A stretch of DNA of 64,000 nt. It comes from Rehmannia glutinosa. Taxonomy: Eukaryota > Streptophyta > Magnoliopsida > Lamiales > Orobanchaceae. Both the position numbers and the translations under genes were made by a program. The stretch lies in NCBI GenBank assembly GCA_016081115.2, contig JABTTQ020002833.1, positions 62,001-126,000 on the forward strand, written 5' to 3'. The notes below the pieces were generated by a model. The model was not told the DNA's origin. It ran no database searches and saw nothing but the letters and a program-made list of their open reading frames with translations. Positions within the stretch are counted from its first letter, which is position 1; each line of letters opens with the position of its first letter. Positions 10,346 to 21,200 of the stretch are shown here, one piece after another.

Positions 10346-10994
10346 AAAGCTTCAAGATTGGATCTCAAACATAGGCTCCTCTATCTTCACTTTTGTCATA
10401 AAACAAGGACCAAAAGATCTACAAGAATGGTTAGGAATTGATAAAGTAAATCTATCGATAATGGCTTAACAACGGATAGAATTTTCTTTGTCAAAAATCA
10501 TAGGGTGACCGATCGCTATGTTGAAAATTCGAAAGTTTAAAATGTTAATATGAGATTAGACACGGGTTGTAGGGGATGGGGGATCCACCGCATAGGGTGA
10601 TCGGCCGCCTAGGGGGTTTGACCGGTCCCCTATGGTTGGACCGGTCCCCCTAAGCACAGAGAGACAACAAAATATAAAGGCCAAGAAACGAGTTCCGTGG
10701 GGTCGACGGTCGACTACACCGTCGCACTCCCCATTTTCTTCTCGTGTTTCGGATTTCTGTTTCAAAAATACAACTTTTAGGTACAGGTTGCCCTATAGAG
10801 CGAGCGATCAACCTCAATACTGAGAGAAGTTGTCCGATTTTTGTCAAAAATAAAATTCAAGAAGTGGTTCAAAAACTTAGTAAAAACACTTAAAATGTTT
10901 TGAAGTTTTTGGACAATATTTGGGTACATTCTTTTGGTATAAAAACTCATTTATATAAAATCATCAAAATCATGACAAAAGTCTTTTTCTAAAT

Positions 10995-10999
10995 GAAGG
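10995..10999. other. Target-site duplication GAAGG, right copy
   Basis: Matches 9845-9849 exactly and marks the other edge of the solo LTR insertion. Confidence 0.75.
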
Positions 11000-11249
11000 C
11001 CTAAGGACATTCAATATGTAAATCCCCAAAAGAAGGATATGTTAAACAATTTGGACTCGGGAACTGGAAAATAGAGACATTGCTAAGCGAATGAAGAGGC
11101 GCTAAGCGCCAAAAAGAAGGAAATATTAGGCAAGAAAGAGAATGGGAAGAGAGAAGGAAGAGAGATCAAGCTCAAAAGAGAGCTTATGAAAAGAGGAAAA
11201 GGGAAGGTGAAGAAGAAGAGAGTAGAAAGAAGCACCAAAGACATTGAAG
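11000..11249 (+). pseudogene. Family A' extra ORF, second copy, basic C-terminal tail
   Basis: Resumes after the solo LTR with 'PKDIQYVNPQKKDM', homologous to 'PKDIRYVYPHNKEI' at about 5425, and ends with a Lys/Arg/Glu-rich tail 'KREGEEEESRKKHQRH' before a TGA near 11247. The tail is a predicted charged coiled segment. Frame is lost once in between. Confidence 0.6.
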
Positions 11250-11449
11250 GTCTTTGAAACACTTTTTTGTTGTATTTTTACTTAACTAAATACAAAGAAA
11301 GAAATGTAAGTACTCGTAATTTTTTTTTTTTGTATTTTGTAATATATTGTATAGTGCGAGAATAATATGTTCAATAAAAATGACATATTCATACAATCAA
11401 TCTTTTTCAAGCATTATTTACTTTGTTATATTATTTTAGTTTTGCATCA
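11250..11449 (+). other. 3' untranslated stretch of second family A' copy
   Basis: AT-rich, with a run of 12-13 T around 11320, homologous to 5704-5966 ('GTAAGTACTCGTAA', 'CAATAAAAATGACATATTC'). No coding content seen. Confidence 0.55.
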
Positions 11450-11465
11450 TCAAAAAGGGGAAAAT
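11450..11465 (+). other. Polypurine tract before family A' LTR 2
   Basis: CAAAAAGGGGAAAATT directly before TGTTGGGAAA, preceded by 'GCATCAT'. A well preserved PPT of SIRE type. Confidence 0.8.
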
Positions 11466-12922
11466 TGTTGGGAAATTTATTTGTATAGATTTGATGATGC
11501 TATGTAAAACTTACATTAGGAAGTTGGCACCTGAATTCTACTGTAAAATCAACTATGTAATAGATAGGGTTCTATTAGCTGAGTCAAAGCAGCCAAGTTG
11601 AAGATTGCAGAATTTGACTGAAGGTCAAAGTGAAGACTGTTGTGTGTCGGTGAGTATTGCGAGTGAAGGATTAGTTAAGTACCAAAAGTTGTCTCGGTCG
11701 TAACATTGTGCTAAGTCACTTCCGGATAAGTGGAGAAGACTATCAAAGGGGTTCAAGAAAGAAAAAGGACTCAAGAAAAGTCAAGATGTCTATTGATAAG
11801 CAAAGTCAAATCTTTTAAAAAAGGAAACATAATGATCGCAACCATAAAACTGTTTTTTTGAAAGAGTGCAAATGGCTAGGAACCAATGGGATGCTCCTAC
11901 AAACCTGCGAGTTTCAAGCATTGTGCATAGCATTAATACAAGGTTCAATATACATCAAATGTTGCATAACAAGACAAGCCAATGACCATGAAGTGTAGTT
12001 TGAAAAATGGATCTATTTCTTCAATGGATACATTTTTCAAAAGTGCACTATAAAATTTGAGTAACTTAAGAGAGAGAGAATACTTATGCAACTAATGACA
12101 CACAAGAGCATTCAAGCAATCTCGAGCAAAGTGAAATATACTCTCAAGCTATACACTGTATCCTCAAGCCTAAACTCGAAGTAAATTGATCCAACACACT
12201 CAATGATGGAAAGAAAACTTCAAACTGTTGAAGAGGAACATTGTTGAAAGACAAGGGTGCACAACCAAGGTTGAAGGAAGTGCGAGAAAGTTCTAGTTCC
12301 AACCAAAGCTTTGGACTTGTTGGAGGGCTACGTGATCAAATCGAAAGTCTAAAGGAGTCAAGTAGCGTGCAACCGTCTTGTGAAGAGTCGAGTCCTAGAA
12401 GTGAAGCCGGTTGTGTGATCAAGGCTAAGTTTGGATCTGTTGTACTATTGTAACAAAGTCATCACATTACTTTACTAGATTCCTCCAGGAGTTGGAGAAG
12501 AGTGGAGTACATGAATTACCCCATCCTCGAACCACTATAAAATTGCTCTGTGTCTTTTATCTTTCAAAGACATTTATTTCTTGCTTATTTTTTGTTGTTA
12601 GATAAATTTGTTAAGTCTAATGATAATAACTTAACCATAAAACAAGTGTTGAAAATAGATATTAACAAAGGTCGTAAGACTTCATTTGAAAAATCAAGTC
12701 TCATTGTATTTCTAAAAAGGTCATCTCACTCGGTGAGTTATCTTATTAACAACTCTCTCAGAGTCACGAGCGACTAACTCTCTTTGTTGAGATTGAACAT
12801 AGTTGTCCCTCAATGATCGAGCTAACTTGCGATAAAACTCTTATTTAAGGATAAAAATCGAAAATTGGTTAAGTCTATGCACCCCCTTGTAGACTTAACT
12901 TAAACACCCATTTGGAACCTAC
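11466..12922 (+). repeat. Family A' LTR 2 (about 1.46 kb)
   Basis: Starts TGTTGGGAAATTTATTTG after a PPT. It carries TATAAAA at 12049-12055 and the 'GGATTCCTCCAGGAGTTGG' and 'GAATTACCCCATCC' blocks near its 3' end, and ends around 'TTGGAACCTAC'. With LTR 1 it brackets 7463-11465, giving a deletion derivative: LTR, C-terminal extra ORF, LTR. No PBS follows, consistent with this being the 3' LTR. Confidence 0.85.
12049..12055 (+). promoter_or_regulatory. TATA box in family A' LTR 2
   Basis: TATAAAA after 'GTGCAC', at the same place as TATAAAAGG in the other LTRs of this family. Confidence 0.6.
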
Positions 12923-13726
12923 TTCAAAAATTATCCAAATGAGTGTAGAAGATTCTAGATCTTTGGTATATGGAGATCTAAAGATACGATTTACAAACCC
13001 TAAATCGGAAATATCAATTTTTGTCTTTTTTTAGATTTATTTACGTTGTCCGTTGATTAGGCACATGTGTCTTCATCATACATGATATGATCATGCATTA
13101 TGAAGTCTTGACATGTATGTCAACCTCGATATAAATGGGCTTTAGCTCCGACAATATAGTGGGCAAGTTAAAAATATTAACTATTTTAAATAAAAAGAAT
13201 GGGCACTTCTCATATTAATTGTTAGTGGAACAGAACACAATTTCATATTATGGGTCTTTGTTTAAATTTTTGTAGATTAAATCTTCATTATTCATTGTAA
13301 TTTTATTTGAATATTAGAAAATAAAAATTTCTTGATAATGTGTAGAAATTAAATTCATAGAGAAATAATGTATATCATTTTTCGGAAATTAATAATAAAT
13401 TGTATACTAATTGGCATTACAAAATATCTATTTATACATTTGGTTTTACTATAATCTAGATTATTAAAGTCTAATATTTTATTTATATTATAATAATTTG
13501 AAGCTATTTTTTAAAATATTTAAAAAGATGGAAAAATTAGTTGCATTTAAACAAATATTATATAGATAAAAAATACTTAAATTTTAAAATTAGTCAAATT
13601 TGTACTTGAAGCTAAATTTCTCAGGGACCTATACAGTCATAAAGTTTTGATTCCGCGAATGACACGCACTCGCCGTCGACCTTAGAATACCATTGAAGTT
13701 TCAGCGTAAATAATTTTTATATGCTT
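12923..13726. other. Unassigned AT-rich DNA
   Basis: About 800 bp between the family A' LTR and the Tekay-like LTR. I see no open frame, LTR end, PBS or repeat shared with the rest of the window. It may be older intergenic DNA or an element too decayed to recognise. Confidence 0.4.
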
Positions 13727-16175
13727 TGTAACACCGAAAAAAACAAAGATGTGTATTTAATTAGTTATATAACCCATTAGTGAATTATTATTTATTATTG
13801 GATTTATTATCCAATTACAGGGCCCCATGAGGAATCTAAGGTGCTTGGGAAACTAGCTAGCGTAATTATATTATGAGTCTTTCGTTATTAGAGTTTTATT
13901 ATACCACATTAGAGAGGACCAAAAAAAAAATGATCCAGATCTATTTCTCTTCTTCAACACAGCCTCCATCATCTACCATACCACTACGATGAAGTTTTTT
14001 TCTTCAACGCCATGATCCGTCAATTGCCTTCCCTATTTCGTTCTCAACTCTTAAGGTAATTTACTTCTAAATTTCGAAACCTAAACTATTCTATTCAAAA
14101 TTTCCTAAGATTTTAATATGTTATTTTTCATAAAGTCTTTATCGTAAATGATTAAAATTTCATACTAATCCAATGAGTACTTTTATAGTTAATGAATTTT
14201 CAAACTAAGATGCAATAATTTATGTTATTCCCTATTTTCGTTTTAGAAAATCCAAAATCCTACTTATACATATCCAAAATTCATGAAATTTAATATGTTA
14301 TGTTATCATATGTTTAGAATTTGCAATTAAAATTTCATATACGTTTGAGTTATATTTTATTTTATATGAAATTCACATTCACACTTTTCAAATCTTGAAT
14401 ATACTATGTTTCGATTTACAAATTCAAGACACCATGTATAAAGAACTTCAAAATATCTGAATTTTTGATATGTTATGTATTATAATGTATAATATGGTGT
14501 GGTAAAATATCAGATCTTTTCAACTTATATTTATTTACATACTAACTAGTTTCCAAAACATTACGATTTTAGCTCTAACAAAAGGTTGATTTATGAAATT
14601 CAAAACCTAAAGTTAACAAATTTGAAATATTATGATTGTTGGATATGTTATACTATGTTATGTATATTATTTGTCCTTAAAATTCTAGATCTCAGTACTA
14701 TATTTATTTAAATATGATATTTATTCCATAGTGTGTAGGATTTTTGTGTTACAACAATTTCACTTTCACAAATTCAAAACCAATAGCTAAACATTTCAAA
14801 TATTCGTGAAATTTTTATATGATATCTACTTTTGAATCTATTATCTACTGTAACAATATTGAATAATTACAATAAACGTTTTATGAAAAAATAATGTTCG
14901 ATCCAAAGCGCAAGAGATTTTTGTTGTCCAAACCAACCAAGTTGAATCCAAAACCTTAGGAAAATACCGTGAGCTTCCACGAATGTTATTTTAGTGCTTT
15001 CGATATCGAGGTTAATACTTAAGTTTTGACTTCTATGAACTAAGATGTATATATATCCATGTTAGGCGATGAGCATGGCGCGCCTTGACGTTCAATAAGG
15101 ATATTGCATCAAATCATTCAATATTTTTCAAGCAAAGTTTGGAGGTGGGGTTTGTTTTCTAAACTTTATTGTCCTAGTTAAATGATTAGATTATTTTGCA
15201 TGATTGTGTAGTACGGTTGCTTTAGACACCCACGAGCGAGGGGACTCAAGAGGCCATGGTCGATGTATCCTCGTGGAACCCCGCAAAGACAATCTATGTT
15301 TATGTCTATGGTTATTCAAAAGATCTATGCTATGTTCTAATGGATCGTCTTTCCATGTTAATGTGAGATATCTGTGTATTAAGCTTAGAAAATTTTGACT
15401 CCACCGAAGTTTGTGTCGCTCACCCCGTATATAATCGACTTTTGATTAAGGAGCCGGCGGTGGTTATTGGCGGTGGATAATGGGTGGCCTATGAAACCTT
15501 GGAGTAATGTCTTTTTATTTTTAAATGTTGTTTTCAATTAAATAAGAAATTATTGTACTAATTATGAATTTCCTATGCAACTACTACTGATGATGTCTTT
15601 TCTAAATGTTGTTTTTCAATTGAATAAGAAATTATTAAACAACTTATTATTTTCTTAGTAATTTCCTACGATGTTAGACTCGTGTGATAATTGATTGATG
15701 TTGAGAACAAATGTTTAGTTTTTAGGAAATTTTTGAATTGAGATAATAAATGATGAATTACTATAATTTTCTAAGTTTATTTATGTAAATAGACAAAAGG
15801 GATGTTTCTTTTATATAAATTGTAAATGTGCGAATTTCTTAGTAATAAATGAATATATGAATTTTTTACACTTTATTATTTTTTCCTCTGTTGCTATTGA
15901 ATTTTGAATGAAATATATTTACAGCCTATTTTCTCTTATAAATTAAAATATGTACGCTATTTTTCAAAGTCTGTCACTCTCAAATGGCCTGTTAGAATTA
16001 TATGATATCAAATTTTATTCAAATTATTTTATGCGATTGCTTTCTTGTAATTATTGTTCTTTTGAAAATTAAATGGCTTGCTATAACGAGTTGTCATTCT
16101 TATGATTAAAAAAAAATATTCGTCAAAATGAATGTATGTGTATACTCTTATAGTCCAAAATTTTGGGGCGTTACA
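13727..16175 (+). repeat. Tekay/Del-like chromovirus LTR (about 2.45 kb)
   Basis: Begins TGTAACACC and ends 'TTTTGGGGCGTTACA', giving the TGTAAC...GTTACA inverted ends typical of Tekay/Del LTRs. An initiator-Met-type PBS follows two bases after the end. The length fits the long LTRs of that lineage. It has no long frame. Parts such as the pyrimidine-rich tract near 13950 and the GC-rich 'GGAGCCGGCGGTGG' block near 15450 look promoter or leader like. This is the only copy in the window. Lineage assignment is inference from LTR ends and PBS. Confidence 0.7.
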
Positions 16176-16177
16176 GG

Positions 16178-16192
16178 TGGTATCGGAGCGGG
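16178..16192 (+). other. Primer-binding site of the Tekay-like element
   Basis: TGGTATCGGAGCGGG, a one-base variant of the initiator-Met primer match TGGTATCAGAGC. It sits two bases after the LTR end. Confidence 0.7.
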
Positions 16193-16627
16193 TTTACTTT
16201 CCCGTAGACTTGCAAAATATATATGTGTGTGATTTTCGTGTGTATAATTCTAATAATGAGTAAATCAGAATTTCTAATGGAATGGAAAAGAATTATATAT
16301 CCGCCACCGCTATGCCATGCCAACTCCAAAGCCAAGGTACGAATTCAAATTTCAAAAGTTCTATTACTATCAAGCATCGTTATTGACATGCTATTGCCAT
16401 TCCTACTCCTACCGAAAAATCACATGATTTCTATTGTTGAAAAAGAATGATTTGCTTTATTTATTGATGCAATACACATGTACCATAGAGCTATTAACTA
16501 CAAGGTTTTGATACACTTTGTATGTGAATATGGAAAGGATAATATAAACTCTAGAGGACTTGGCAGAGGACCCCGTGATAGAATACATGTGATTCATTAT
16601 GAATTTATAAGCGATCGAGAGCGTTAG
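16193..16627 (+). mobile_element. Leader stub of the Tekay-like element
   Basis: About 435 bp after the PBS, presumed 5' leader and possibly the start of gag, although no gag motif is readable. It is cut off at 16628 where the family-B LTR begins, so this chromovirus was interrupted or truncated by the later element. Confidence 0.45.
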
Positions 16628-16877
16628 TGTTAGTCCAGTGGCTACGATAATCTAGAGGGGAGGTGAATAGATTATGCCGATTTTTTGCAAATCGCCCTCT
16701 TTTTCGAATGAACAAATAAATGACAAGAATGTAAGTGCAGAAAATAAACAACACTCGTTGATTTATAGAGGTTCAACCCACCTAGGGCCTAATCCTCTAC
16801 CACCCCAAAGATTCAGGGATGGATTTCAAAAGAAAAAAAGATTTTATAATTACCACAATTAATACAACACCACCTTT

Positions 16878-17004
16878 GAAGATTACCACAATCTTCATAC
16901 AACACCTTCAAGGAGATTACCACAATCTCCCCTCAACACCTATGAAGAGTAACACACTCTTCAACACCTAAGATCACCCAAGTGTGTTCTTACCACAAGA
17001 ACAC
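16878..17004 (-). repeat. Hairpin array in family-B 3' LTR (4 units)
   Basis: Four units. 16878-16896 is GAAGATT-ACCAC-AATCTTC. 16912-16930 is GGAGATT-ACCAC-AATCTCC. 16944-16962 is GAAGAGT-AACAC-ACTCTTC. 16984-17004 is GTGTTCTT-ACCAC-AAGAACAC. Every stem is perfectly self-complementary while stem sequence changes between units, and the loop is nearly fixed. All lie downstream of the minus-strand TATA box, so they would be in the R/U5 part of the RNA. Confidence 0.85.
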
Positions 17005-17243
17005 TAACAATGATATCTTGTTTTGGATGATAGAAAAATTCAAGATTACAACTCAATAAATGAAGTATACAAACTTTGAGTGCAAGTGTAATCAAGAATA
17101 AAAAGCCTAGACCTCAAGATTGTGCAAGTGCAAGAACTTAGGCTATTACAACAAGAATGTAAAAATGAAAGCTATGGGAATTTTGCATGATTTCTTTTTG
17201 TATTGTATGCTTGTGTGTTGTATCTTGTGTCTTCAAAATCATC

Positions 17244-17255
17244 CTCTATTTATAG
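17244..17255 (-). promoter_or_regulatory. TATA box of family-B 3' LTR
   Basis: The minus strand reads CCTATAAATAGAGG, a strong plant TATA element conserved across all four family-B/B' LTRs. Confidence 0.7.
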
Positions 17256-17894
17256 GAGAGTCTTCACAAACATAGGCTCTCTTTCTTCACTTTTGTCTAC
17301 AAAAAGAAGAACACAAAATGTAGAAATAATGTACAAAATTGATAAAGTAAATCTTGCGATAATTGATTTCCAACGGTTTGAATCGCTATCAAAAACATAT
17401 AGCGCGACCGGTCGCTATGTATAAATTTCGAACGTTAAAAAGTAGATCGTGAGATTCGACACACGAGGATGGAGGGGTCGACCGATCCGGGGGTCCGACC
17501 GGTCGCCCTACGGGTCGACCGGTCGGCTTACTTGGTCGACGATCCCCTACTCAATATTTCAAGTCTGTAATGTTCGTTTCTCGATTTTCATTCTTTCAGT
17601 ACCGATCGACCGTTTGCTCGACCGATCGACCTCCTGGAATTTTTCAAACTTCTCGTTTCTGTTTCAAAAATAATTCCCAAGTGCACGAGATGTCCTATAG
17701 GGCGACCGATTGGCCTCAAAAGAAGTGTTGTCCAATTGTTTTGTCAAAAATAAACTTCAAAAAATACTCCAAAAATTAGTAAAAATATTTTAAATCATTT
17801 GGGAATATTTGGACAACATTTATAAACATTGTTTTGGTGTAAAAACTCATATAAACAAAATCATCAAAATCTTGATAAAAACATTTATCTAACA

Positions 17895-17910
17895 AACTCC
17901 CCCTTTCTGA
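17895..17910 (-). other. Polypurine tract of family-B copy 1
   Basis: The minus strand reads CAGAAAGGGGGAGTT right before the LTR start TGTTAGATAA, preceded by 'GTAATCAT'. Standard SIRE-type PPT. Confidence 0.8.
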
Positions 17911-19215
17911 TGATTACAAACCAAAACAATTTTAGGAGATCGATTTTAAAACAAAACACATTTTTCCGGTCTAAAATATCAATCCATTACAAGCAACATT
18001 ATCATAAGTAAAATCACAAGAATATGAGCAAAGATTTTCTAAAAATATTTTACATAAGCTCCTCCTATCAACATGCATAACAAAAATAAGTAGAAGCAAA
18101 CAACTACAAGCTAAAAGCTAGAATTTCATGAACTTAGAAGCTCCCCATCCACAAAGACACATTAGTCAAGCATAAAAGTCCATAATACATCAAATGGACT
18201 AAGTATCATTCTGACTAAAAGCTAGAATTTCATGAGCTTAGAAGCTCCCCGGTCACAAAGACACATTAGTCAAGCATAAAAGTCCATAATACATCAAATG
18301 GACTAAGTATCATTCATGACTTTTGGCTTTTAAGAGCCCTAGCTTATAGCTTTTCTTGCAAGCTTATTTTCGCTTCTTTGAGCATATGAACGTTTTTCAT
18401 GTTCCTCCCTCTTTGTAATCATAAAAAGAATGTTAGCATGATAAAAACATCGTACAATTATATCAAAGTACGCAATTTAATCGATTTATCGAGCATTTTG
18501 AACATTGAAGCTTAAATTCCAAATAAAAGAGAAAAGTTAATCATTTGATTTGCAAAGGCTCATTGGATTGATAAAACATGATCTCTATAAACTTATAAGA
18601 CTTTTCAAATCAAGAGAATCATGTAGGTGGTGAATTTTTCATAGAAACATTTTGTCGAACACTTAGCGTCGTCGAATAAAACAAGAGATATATAACGCCT
18701 TTGCATTTCATTTAAGCCAAAATATTTCATCACCAAATGCAATAATACAACATTCATCCATCAACAATCATCATTTACATCATACCAATATACGAATTTC
18801 ATCAAAATATCAAGATATGAGCACACTCATTCAACCCAATTGAGATTAAAAGAAGAAATTCTTACCAATTAATCGGAGAAGTCGGATAATAATGATGAAA
18901 TATAAGTTACATAAACTCAAAAATATAGATTTTATAAGAAGAAAATCATTTTGAGTGAATTGTGTGTGAAAAATGCAAAGGGGTTCAATTCGGAAGAAAA
19001 AGATAAAAAGTAACGAAATGAAGGATGAAGCAATTTTATTCTTTGAAATGGGCTAGGCGACCGGTCGACGTGTAGGGCGACCGGTGCCTACAACATGTCG
19101 ATTTGGCCGACCTCTATGGCGATTGGTGCACGAATACTTGTTCGATTTCTTTCCGAATTTTGCACCAAAAATCCGATTTTTCACCCCTAAGTTTTAAAAC
19201 CATGCAAATTGCAAA
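17911..19215 (-). other. Family-B noncoding 3' region between RNase H and PPT
   Basis: About 1.3 kb without a usable frame on the element's sense strand. It is nevertheless conserved as a block in the second copy (40175-41590) and, more diverged, in family B' (56481-57720). It holds a 104-bp tandem repeat near its PPT end and a GC-rich GACCGGTCG cluster (19060-19125) near RNase H. In family A this position is taken by the extra ORF; here it looks noncoding. Confidence 0.65.
18113..18320 (-). repeat. 104-bp tandem repeat, 2 units (family-B copy 1)
   Basis: Units 18113-18215 and 18216-18320 both run from 'TAAAAGCTAGAATTTCATGA' to 'AAGTATCATTC..GAC'. The homologous site in copy 2 (40388-40704) has three units, and family B' has one diverged unit near 56690. 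Function unknown. Confidence 0.85.
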
Positions 19216-19227
19216 CATAGACCTTAT

Positions 19228-19860
19228 TCAATATGCATTATGTCTAACCAAGCTCGTATTGAGGCAAAAGTCTCGAGAATATAGCGGTTTTGTAAAATTA
19301 TCCGCTAATTGAACTTGAGATGGAACAAAAGATATCTCAATTTTTCGTTTTGAAACACAATCCCTTAGAAAGTGATGTCGAATCTCAATATGTTTAGTAC
19401 GGTTATGATGAACCGGATTTTGAGCAATATTTATAGCGGATATGTTATCCCAAAAGATAGGAACATTTTCAAAAGAGCATTTATAATCCACTAAAGTTTG
19501 TTTCGTCCAAAGCAATTGAGTACAATAAAAGGTGCGAAAATATATTCCGCTTGGCCGTTGAAAGTGAAATGCAATTTTGTTTCTTTGAAAACCAAGAAAC
19601 TAGGCAATCCCCTAAAAATTGACATGATCGGGAAGTACTTTTACGATCATCAATATTTCCCGCATAACCGAATCACTATAACCTTTAAGAGAAAAATTTT
19701 CATTCTTTGGATAAAATAAACCATATTGAATAGTGCCTTTCAAATATCGAAAAGTCCTTTTAACGACACTCATATGAGATTCTTTGGGATTGGCTTTGAA
19801 AACGAGCACATAAGCATACGACATGAAGAATATCTGGTCCACTTGCGGTTAATTAAAGCA
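19228..19860 (-). pseudogene. Family-B copia RNase H
   Basis: The frame 19228-19515 reads 'NISAINIAQNPVHHNRTKHI', then 'EIRHHFLRDCVSKRKIEI' and 'ADNFTKPLYSRDF', the C-terminal half of copia RNase H ('DN.SAI.IA.NPV.H.RTKHI.I..HF.R'). The frame 19612-19842 supplies the earlier part, 'NPKESHMSVVKRTFRYLKGT' and 'YGLFYPKNENFSLKGYSDS'. A frameshift separates the two. The enzyme removes template RNA during reverse transcription. Compare 41618-42126, the same region in the second copy. Confidence 0.85.
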
Positions 19861-20661
19861 AACTACCAATCATACTCGATATTTGATTCATCAACCGTCT
19901 TGCCTTTTTCATCTTTGTCAATCTTGACGTTTGTTGCCATTGGGGTAGAGACGGTTCTTCCTTCTTCAATGCCGAACTTCTTTAGAAGCTCTTTTGTATA
20001 CTTTGATTGTGAAATGTAAATACCTTCTTGGCATTGCTTAATTTGAAGTCCAAAGAAGAAATTGAGCTCCCCATCATGCTCATTTCAAATTCACCTTGCA
20101 TTAACATAGAAAATTTCTTGCACAAGGATTCATCAACATAAATTTGCACAAGTAAACAATCTTGCCCTTTTTCAAACACAAAGAGAGTAGTATCAACTTT
20201 ACCTCTTGTAAAACCATTTTGCAAAAGAAAAGAGCCAAGTCTATCATACCATGCACGGGGTGCTTGTTTTAAACCATACAAGGCCGTTTAAAGTTTATAA
20301 ACATCATTAGGCCTAGAAAAATTTTCAAACCCGGAGGTTGTTTTACATAGACTTCTTCTTGAATAAAACCATTTAAAAATGCGGATTTAACATCCATTTA
20401 GTAAAGCTTGAAATTTTTAAAACCGAGAATAGGCAAGTAAAATGCGAATAGCTTCTAAACGTGCGTCTACGGTGCAAATGTTTCATCATAATCAATACCG
20501 CTTCTTGACAATACCCTTGAGCTACTAACCTTACCTTGTTTCGAACAATGTTGCCTTTGATCATCGAGTTTGTTCCGGAATACCCATTTTGTACCAATAA
20601 TTTTTTGAGATGGAGGACAAGGTACTAATTCCCATACATCATTCCTTTCAAATTGATTCAA
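19861..20661 (-). pseudogene. Family-B copia reverse transcriptase, active site deleted
   Basis: The N-terminal frame (20467-20661) reads 'FERNDVWELVPCPPSQKIIG' then 'TKWVFRNKLDDQ'. The central frame (19982-20281) reads 'MYGLKQAPRAWYDRLGSFLL', then 'KGQDCLLVQIYVDESLCKKF'. Here Y-V-D is followed directly by ESLCKKF, whereas the copy at 47000-47266 reads Y-V-D-D-I-I-F-G-A-T-N-E-S. An in-frame 24-bp deletion around 20131 has therefore removed the second catalytic Asp. It would be inactive even without its frameshifts. Confidence 0.85.
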
Positions 20662-21200
20662 TTCCTCTTACATTTCTAGGAACCAATCCTCATCTTCAAT
20701 AGCCTCCTTAGCATTTTTAGGCTCTTTTTGAGATATAAGAGCTTTCTCGGCAAATTTTTGGTCATCACTTTATCAAGGGGATCACCAATAATAAGATCTT
20801 CTCGGGTGATCTCCTTTATATTTCAATGCCATGGGAAGATCCGAAGTATCGCTTTGTCTTCTTGAGGAACATTTGAAGTGGATGGTTGATCATTTGAGGT
20901 AGAAGGTTTATCATTTTGAGCATCATTTTGAACAATGGGTTCAATAGTATCCTCTTCATCACTTTCATCATTGGGTATCCTCTCAACACCCGAGGCTTCA
21001 TTGAATTTTACATGAATGAATTATTCAACAACCATGCTAGTCTTATTGTAAGGCTTCATTGAATTTTACATGAATGAATTCTTCAACAACCATGCTAGTC
21101 TTATTGTAAACCCGATATGCTTTGCTCTTGGTTGAATACTTTGAGATCAAGTTTGTCTAATTTATCCTTAGTGTTCAAAATAAAATACTTACATCCAAAT
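20662..21200 (-). pseudogene. Family-B integrase C-terminus / RT linker with 58-bp tandem duplication
   Basis: Minus-strand text encodes the acidic, low-complexity linker seen intact at 45970-46206 ('PSTSNDQPSTSNVPQEDKGD'), and before it the copia motif around 'FGCKYFILNTKD'. A 58-bp unit is repeated head to tail at 20994-21051 and 21052-21109, covering 'NKTSMVVEEFIHVKFNEA'. The same duplication exists in the inverted copy at 45920-46035. Confidence 0.75.

Larger units (their letters stand above)
9850..10994 (-). mobile_element. Family-B solo LTR (about 1.15 kb)
   Basis: The plus strand begins 'TAACATCCAAGTGG...TCTAGAGGGGGTGAATAGATT' and ends '...TCATGACAAAAGTCTTTTTCTAAAT', matching both ends of the family-B LTR at 16628-17894. 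There is no internal sequence, and a perfect 5-bp duplication flanks it. A solo LTR arises when two LTRs of one element recombine. The extra ORF reads on directly on both sides ('CCAAGAAGG' / 'CCTAAGGACATTC'), confirming insertion into it. The LTR contains three members of the hairpin array and one copy of the U3 repeat. Confidence 0.85.
16628..17894 (-). repeat. Family-B 3' LTR (about 1.27 kb)
   Basis: The minus strand begins TGTTAGATAAATG after a PPT and ends '...CTCTAGATTATCG...GGACTAACA' (plus-strand start TGTTAGTCC). The same ends occur in the LTRs at 9850, 54970 and 61126. Features in minus-strand order are a U3 repeat with GACCGGTCG motifs, the TATA box at 17245 and the hairpin array at 16878-17004. 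Confidence 0.85.

Noticed and set aside
13727..16175. A host gene or promoter region suggested by the pyrimidine-rich stretch and lower repeat content
   Set aside because: The TGTAAC...GTTACA ends and the adjoining primer site fit a chromovirus LTR, and there is no coding frame.
16878..17004. Regular short repeats that could suggest a CRISPR array
   Set aside because: Units are not identical repeats with unique spacers; they are small inverted repeats inside a retrotransposon LTR in plant DNA.
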